The position numbers and the translations under genes are program-made. The notes below the pieces were generated by a model, which saw only the letters and a program-made list of their open reading frames with translations, made no database searches and was not told the DNA's origin. From the NCBI GenBank assembly GCA_964023275.1, contig OZ029913.1:57963358-58027357 (forward strand): DNA of 64,000 bases, read 5' to 3'. Each line of letters opens with the position of its first letter. The stretch's first letter is position 1. Shown piece by piece: positions 21,501 through 30,500 of this stretch. This stretch comes from Norana najaformis. Taxonomy: Eukaryota; Annelida; Clitellata; Crassiclitellata; Hormogastridae.

Positions 21501-24500
21501 CACCTCAGATTCAGATTTACTAGCTTAGCTCAAATAATAAAGCTTTAGATAAACAATTATGCCATAAAATGAATTTATGCTTAAAATTATCACCACACAC
21601 TAACGAAGATGACAATACGTTAATTCTCTTCCCAAATATTTTTACCCGTTCCATTAGCCGTGGCATATGATCCTTGTCACAAACATGTTTCATTGTTGCC
21701 AACTAGTTATCATTGTCAGCAGTCATTAAATACTTCATCATAAACTCTGTACTTCCGTCGAGGGCATTAAATCAATTTTACCAAATGTTGCATTATTTTC
21801 CATTAAAGTGCATGTGCATCAGTGCAACCTTTAATTACAAAAAGGCTTTTTTATTTCGTTTAATTAACTAATTGAAGAAATAATTGATATACAAATCACC
21901 TACAAAGCTGAAAAAAATTCTGACAACTGCAGTACTGAACTCCAAAGTCTCAAGGTCACTGAAATTAAGAAGTAAGTGAGTAAGACATTTGTTAACGTGC
22001 CATGTGTCCATTGGCTGAGCGAGGAATCACAGGCATAAGAAGTACCATAAAACAACTCAAAAACAAAATAAACCGACAAAAACCTGAAAGTAATAACTAC
22101 AAAACATCTACACAACAAGTCTAAAATTATCACATCATTTTTAAAATGATACTGATAAAATATATTAAAAAATGGTTGTACCAGTTATCGTAGTTCCAGA
22201 TACGGACAGATTTGTCAACCGAGCATGTTGCGATCAGCGGCTTTCTGATGCAAAGATCGAGTCCAGTGATCACACTGGAGTGAAAGACTTGCGATATCAC
22301 TTCAAACTGAACCCTTTCGCTCTGAAACACACAAATTAAAACCGACAACTATAGCGTAATTACTTTTCTTCAATTTATTTTCTTTTCTTCTGCTTTCCCT
22401 TGTTTAAGACAACATCTTCCCTTTTCACTTGTGGCCTTCAACTTCCATAGTTCCTTGAACTAACATACTTTAAAAATTAGTCAGTTACCTTTAAGTTTTA
22501 CATATAATTTCATTTATTTTGAAATGACTGGCATTTTAATTGATGCAAGCCTTATACAGTTTAATCTGTTCTCAACTGGGAGCTTATGCAGCGCCTCTCA
22601 TACGTAGTCAGAAGTTTGCAAAAAATGTGGTAAGTTGGCCAAAATCTAGGAATGCAGTTGAGGATGGACTGATTTATTTATCAAAACTATTATAATGATT
22701 AAACCTGTATATTTATTGTGCACCAGCGGAAATAGCATGAATGAGAGCAAGAGCACATTACAATAGTCACATACAACTGCATCAAAAGTGACACAAATGT
22801 CCACAGTTACATCACAATCAAAATAAGTATTGTAGTCAGAGGAAAGAGAAAAGCCATCTTTGTCACACCTATAACTACCTACAACTACCTACAACTACAC
22901 CTACAACTACCTACAACTACACCTACAACTACCTACAACTACACCTACAACTACCTACAACTACAAGTTTTACCATAAGTGTGTATGTCTGTGATGTCAT
23001 TGTATACAGGCATGTATGTATGTATGCATGTATGCCTGTACGCATGTATATTTGTGTGCATGCTTTTATCATAACTAATCAGGCGACAACGGCCTAATCA
23101 GTTACGAAAAGGCACTTGAAGACATCTTAAAACAATTCAGTACCTTTGCAACTTCCACTGCAGTCAGAGTATAAAAGTAGAGCTGACTGGATGTTGTACA
23201 GCCAATCACGGTTTCCTCAGATGGGCTGACAACAAGGCAAGTGAAGATCTGCTCCTGACAGCGCGTTGAATCAATACTGTTGGGATCAGGAGGAATCTAC
23301 ACATGAACTAAAGTAACTTATACATGAATCAATACTCCACAAAGGTACACAAGAACCAAAGTAACTTCTACAGGAAGCAGTACTCTAAAAAACTTTTCTG
23401 TCCAAACCAAGTCACTGCTATTTAACTGAATCGACTCTTGTTGTCCCTTATACCAAAACAGTGTTGGGTTCTACAGCGTTCTCTATTGCTGGTCCATGGC
23501 TTTGGAATTCATCGCTTCCAAATTTGATTTGTTCTGTCAGTTCTGTGATGTCATTCAGGTCTAAACTTAAGACTCGTCTGCTTCAACTTGCTCGCCAAAC
23601 CGTAGCCTAATTTCTTGTTTCTCTGACCAATAGGTTTTCGACCTAGCTTTTCCAATGGATTATGATTTTTATTCTGAAATCACTTGAAGTGACCATCGAA
23701 TGATGCCTTGGGCATTATAACAGCACTATAGAAGTCATAAGATTAGATTAGATTAGACAGTACAGATTCAGTCACAGTACTGAACTGTCTTCTATATACC
23801 ACATTAAAACAGAACAAACAACACAAAGAAATCTTAGTAAGATTAGTAATGTTATCATATGCACTAAAATACAGAATAAAGCAGATAATGAACCGACCTG
23901 TATTTCTCTAATCTTCTTGTAGTAGTCCTCCTCACTCTTCTCGTACAGGTGAACAAGCCCTGCGCCTGCGGCACATGCAAAGCCTTTGGCAAATGCGACG
24001 ATAGCCGTGACTGGAAACTCGTTAATTGTCTCATTCGTATGAGAATGATCCCTGCTGACATCAATGGATGATCTGAAAAGATTTGAACGTTGTTACCCAA
24101 CAGCAAGAACAAAGTTTACCTCAAGGAAAGTCCTGTAACACAAGGGGTAAAGGCACACAGCTGCCAAGAACAGTTCTCAGAGGTACCTTAGTGCTTTGTT
24201 ACTCAGAAATCGTAATTGTAAACTCAAAATTTCTAAAGTGCTACTTAAAAGCTAAGTGCAAGGCACCAGCCTATTCACGAATGCTGCATCAAGTCAGTGG
24301 GGTTGTTCAAAAGATGCCATGTTAAGAACCAAGCCCAATTTCCAGAAGACAAGAGAGAGAATGGGGAGATACCCTGCACTTAGCTTTTAAGTAGCGCTTT
24401 AGAAATGTCGAGTTAAAGATTAAGATTACAAGTCTGGCTCAATCCCTCAATCTATGATAAGCCCCAAAATATTCGTTTCTGTCCCAGTACTTTAAAGTTG

Positions 24501-27500
24501 ACTAAATGACTGGCATCCAATCATCTACTGCTACCACTGTTGATGATGAAATATCTACAGTCACAATAATAAAACAGTAAATAACAATAAACACACCACA
24601 GTTTATCCTCACTTTGATCATCACAGTTGTCACAATCCTCATGATCATCATTGCCTTTGGATGGTGTAAACATGTTTGGATGGTGTAAACATGTTTGGAT
24701 GGTGTAAACATGTTTGGATGGCGTAAGCATGTTTGGATGGTGTAAACATGTTCGAATGGTGTAAACATGTTTGGATGGTGTAAACATGTTCGGATGGTGT
24801 AAACATGTTTGGATGGTGTAAGCATGTTTGGATGGTGTAAACATGTTTGGATGGTGTAAACATGTTTGGATGGTGTAAACATGTTTGGATGGTGTAAACA
24901 TGTTTGGATGGTGTACACATGTTTGGATGGTGTAAACATGTTTGGATGGTGTAAGCATGTTTACACACATTGGGTAGTGAAGTCATTCTAAATTATCCAA
25001 GTCAAATGGTCATTCCAAACGACCAAAGCAGAATGGCAGCTCTACATTTTTTCATATAAGGAACATCTACACTTTAGAGCTAACACGGAATAATGGCTCC
25101 ATAACAATCAAACTGTCAAGCAGGGAAATCAAGACACATCTAGACTAAGGCTAAAAGGAAACATGTATTATGCACAAACACACTCGCAAATCGCACTTGC
25201 GCTGATCAATCGCTTATAGTTCTCTGGGCCAAGCCTGCATAATGCATTAATAAGTCATTAGCACTCTGTGTTCGAATGAGACTAATGTCTTTGCTAAAAC
25301 ACGAGCAATGCATCACTGGAATCGATGTATTGCTTCACTCTTTTAAAGTGGCGCACTTTACTTCAGTGCAGAGCGGTGTATGTCTTCATCGTGCATAGTT
25401 AAGACTTCTCACGATTCGAAGCTGTGCTCGGTGGAGTTATTTCGAATTTTCTCCGGTGATTAATGCACAGTTCACTGAATTTATGGGTTTCTCCAGGATG
25501 AGTGGTTAAATGCTGCACAGCTCAATAAGAACTCTACAGCGACAGCGAGGGACTATAGCTACATTGCTGCCGTGTGCAGATTTCTCAATTCACAGACATT
25601 AGTGAGATTCAGCGAACTTGCTGAATATGACCAGCTTACAATTTCCCAGCCTCAGATTACAGCAAAACAACCCTGTTTATACTACTCGGTATGAGATTCA
25701 CGCAGGCTCCGTTTAATAGAAAACCATTATCTTTGTGTCTACCGTGCACATACAGTCTTTGTTCATCGTAAAAGTATGCATGTACTGAAACATTCAGTAT
25801 GCCCTTGTTAACAGTCAATATGTAAAGCATAAACAGTATGCACTGATTCTGTATGTCTGTAACTCAAGGTAAGTTAAACGTTCATCTTTGTGACATACTT
25901 CGATCAGCAATTGTCTTCAAAAGCCCAAGATGTTTTGAATCCAACACAAACACGCTGATCAACAATCTAACATTAATACTATCAATAGAGGGCTCCCAAA
26001 AGTGGCGCTTGAAGTGGCGCTTTATAAATGTCAGATTACAATTACAAAAAGACAGCCTTTTCTTCAGATGTAACCAAAACCAATGACTTCTACAGGGTTC
26101 TTATAGAGCATCATCATTAATCAGGTGGTAAGGTGGCTATTTCACACAAAACTACAGCCCGGTTTTAACTACCTGTTGAAGTCCAGTCAATATTCAACTG
26201 GTCTGGAAACCAGAAGGCAGGCTAGGTGGGGTTAAGTGCGGTTAAATGGCTACACACGTATATGGATTGTGCATTATATTGTGATATATATGTCTGTGGA
26301 TTGTGGGCTATATGGATTAAAAATGAATTGTCAATTACACAGCACCAACTGCAGTTTGAATCTCATACACTGCAGTGAATGTAAACAGATAATAAAAAAC
26401 AATCTTTGCTTTAACGGTGCTTGATAAATTTCCTGTACAGTGTATAGTGTGTTCGATAATTATCAGGACTTGAGCCGTTTTACTGCTTTGTTGTCACACA
26501 TCAAGTCAGAATCCTTTAAAATTCAACTGCTCAGCTGCTTAAATCGCTAACTATGCAGCTGAGTGTGTCCCAAATAATTCAAAAGAACTGTGCAATACCA
26601 GAGGAAACCATAGATTCCTAACAAAGCTGTTGCATTACAGCAGACCTGACCGCCCCAAGTCACCATCAAGACGTCCCCAGTGGAATCGTCTGCTTTGTCA
26701 GGCAGTCGTCGCTTTTATGTGCTTGCACCAAATCTATTGGGTTATATCAATAAATGATTCAGGATCTTGCCATCACAGCTTAGCTGAAAGGTTCATGTGT
26801 TCAACACAAATGCCAGCATTTAGACGACTCCGCTGGGATTCTGGTACCACCTGAGCGAACGGAAAACACTGCAACTAAGTCAACAAATTTATTTTGTCGA
26901 AACGCTGCAGGGACGTTAAAGTTGAACATCAGCTGTCTTCTTCCAGATAAAAGCCAGCTTATAGCAAATCTCTTGTTAGACAGCTCAAGTTGTAGCTCAT
27001 ATTTTTTTTCAAAAACTACAGTGTAAATTATGTTCACAATCATTATCATAATATCATCATATCTGCCATAATCTACATCATCATAATATCGTCAGATCTG
27101 ACTTAATCTAACATCATCATAATATCATCACATCTGACATAATCTAACATCAACATAATATCATCAGATCTGACTTAACCTAACATCATCATAATATCAT
27201 CAATTCTGACTTAATCTAATATCATCAACCTTAGGCGGGAATTCCTCTCTCTTCCTCCCTCTCTTTTCCGCAAGCGTTTGAAGACCGTGTTATTCCCCAT
27301 TAGTCATGGGAAATTGGGCCGGGAGCACCTCTGATGAGTTTTATCTTGAAGTGGCGCTTTATAAGTTTTTGATTACGATTACGATCATAATATCATCACA
27401 TCAGACATAACCTACATCATCATAATATCATCAGATCTGACTGAACCTAACATCATCATAATACCATCAATTCTGACTTAATCTAACATCATAATATCAT

Positions 27501-30500
27501 CACATTAGACATAATCTACATCATCATAATATCATCAGATCTGACTTAACCTAACGTCATCATAACATCATCAAATCTGGCATAATCTAATATTTGTAAC
27601 CCAAATTATTTTCCTTTGTAGTTTCTTGTTCTTCTTAGATCTGACTTCTTTCTACTTAGAATGCCATTCTGACTGCTTTTATCATCAATTGGCTGCCACT
27701 CACTATAACTGCCACAGGATCAAATCAAAGACTAGATTAGGTCAGATAATGTATTTAAAACAATGATCTATCACACTCAAAAAATGAGAACCCTCTTCAT
27801 GTGTTTCACAGATAAACAATAGACTGGTCGAATGCAGAAGTTGAGTAAATAATCTGGAGCACAGCCACTTAAAGCCTTGTATGTCATCAGACACAGCTTG
27901 TAAGTGATCCGCTGCAGGACACGCAACCAATGAAGATTGCCCCGCAGCAGGGCGGTGACATGGTCAGATGGTATCTTGCCATAAATTAAACGGGCAGCAG
28001 AGTTTAACACAGACTGAATTTGTGCAAGTTGGCAGGACGGCAGACCCACCAGTAGGCTGTCGCAGTAGTCGACCTGGGAGACTGTAAAGATGTTGACCAG
28101 CTTAATAGCCGCCAAGGTTGAAATTAGTCTGCGTATGGATTTTATTTGACGCAGTTGATAAAAGCAACCTTTGACGAGCTGACTGCCTGTAAGTAAGGTC
28201 AGTGGATTGGTAGTCTTGCTTTTTACTTCACAGAAGATGCTGGCACCAAATTCCCATGTCAGGCAACAGAGACAGTGTTCAAAAATACACAGCGATACCC
28301 CCAAAGGCTCAGAGCTGCAACCACCAGACTGCCCATTAAGTCACTGTTTCACAGGAATTATGGCACATGTGTCAATTGTGAACTATGACCAATTCAACAT
28401 ATAACAGAATTTGCACTAAAACCATCTTCATAATGAAGTTCAACTGTACTTATGAAACAAAATCACATACCGAGAAATTTCCTCAGGATGGCTTGGGTTG
28501 GTAAAAGCGGTGACAGTAGAAATAGTAAATTCCTGTTTCAACTCCCCAAGTTCCAAGACTTGGACTTTTCCATTCTCTGAGCCAACTAGAAGTAGCTCTG
28601 GACTGGCCCAGGCATGGCATAAATAGTTCAGTGGATCTGACTTCTGAAAGGCAAACTGCTTAAGTGCACCTTCGCTGTAGCGAAACTGTTTACATATTCC
28701 AGTACCAACAACGCACATGTGGCTGTTGTCTTCAGAGTTGAAACTCACCTGCAAAGACAGTAGCATCAACTATCATAAATGACTGCTACGATGATATTGC
28801 TACTAATAGATATGTCAGAGCACAGTTTGTGCATATATGCATTCATATAATGTGTTTATGCCCAAGGTGGACTATAAGAAGCATTATAACCATAAGCGGG
28901 ATCATTGGCACACCAGTTCTGCTGCAGACATTACACTGGTTAATGATACTTGCAGTGGCTGATCCAAAACATTACAGAAAGGGTGGCCAAGTAAGCAAAG
29001 CTGTACTTACTGATTTTTTATTTATTTTAGGTCAACATCAGAAGTTTTTTGACCAATTTTTCTTAGCTATTAGGATTTTTCTAAAATTATTTTTTTATTT
29101 CTCAGGTTTTTGTCACATTTTTGGTCATAAGGAATTTTCAGGACTTTGTGATGACAGCTTTTCCAAGTTTCCAAGACTTTTGATCTTTGGTTCCCATTAT
29201 TTATAATCTTTGTCTGCTTTTCCTAGATTTTTCTTGACCTTTTCGTTGACGTTATGGGATGACCAGTTATATTAGTTTCCCCGTTTAATCATGAACTGCT
29301 TTATTTTACAAGTCACTTCACAAGTTTAATAGGCAACCCTCTCTCTAACCCACTAAACAGTATCCCCAAAATCAAATGTGGCAGAGGCATGCCCTGATTG
29401 GCCAGATGGATCCACCATTGGATACTGCATAAATGCAGCAGAACATCATCAGTAAAGAGAACATGGGTAACACGACATTGGTTAGAGCGCAATTTGCATA
29501 TGTATGCATTCATTTACTGTGTTTATGCCCAAGGTGGACTATAAGAAGCATTATAACCATAAGCGGAAGCATTGGCAAACCAGTTTTGCTGCAGATATTA
29601 CACTGGTTAAAATTACATAAGCATTACAAAACCAAAATGTTCTCACAACAGAATATTCCATAATTAAGATGAACAAACCCAATTCAAACTGTGGCTCTAG
29701 GTTTCCCTAACAGGGAAGGCCTAATGGAACATAAATGGCTAATGGAGCCGACTACCTCAGGACTGATGGACATCCTTATTCACACCGCTAATCACACTTG
29801 CACCATTTTAACCCTTGACCTACTAAACATGAGTTAATGTCTTACCCATATTACTGCAGGGTTTCTATAAGACCCGAACAATGCCTGCTCATCTAATCCG
29901 TGTGCAGGTTTTAAAATTTAGAAAGCATTCATTAACCTCCTTGTTGGCACAAAATATTATAACAATAGATATGATGTTTAACTGATAATAATACAATATA
30001 ATAAGAATACAAAAAAAATAAATAAATTTTGTACCCACTTGTATTATTTATTCTATGTTTTTGAATATTATCTGTACCCATATGTGCCAATGAAACCAGG
30101 ATTTCATTTGGGGAGCCACCAAGGGGGCAGGCATTCAGTTGGTGGGACATTGGCCCCTCTGCCTCCCTTCTGTAGAGCCGTCACTTGATTCAAACAAGAA
30201 TTTCCTCTGTGCTTCAGGTTAACTGACTTTGAATGCATAAAAAGCAGCTTAAATTATTAAATAAGTTTCCTCTTTCCACGTGATGAACAGAAAACTTCCT
30301 CTTCTCAATCGATGAACATCAGACTTTACTCTGTCCCACAGACTCAGACTTATTAATGCCGAATGCATAAGACGTGCTTTAAATAAATAAATATATAAAC
30401 TTCCTCTTCTCACCTGATGAATAGGCAGGTTGGTCTGGGGATTTGTTGTTTTCATGGTGGCCAAAAGCTTCGACTTCTCCCAAATCCAGCATGCAAGAGT

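Noticed and set aside
24655..24965. Possible CRISPR-like or other regularly spaced array
   Set aside because: Units are contiguous with no unique spacers, and the host is clearly eukaryotic. The same applies to every tandem array in the window.
24502..24986. ORFs of about 110-150 codons with [13 protein letters not shown] repeats
   Set aside because: A 19-bp minisatellite read in frame; no start context, splice sites or known protein.
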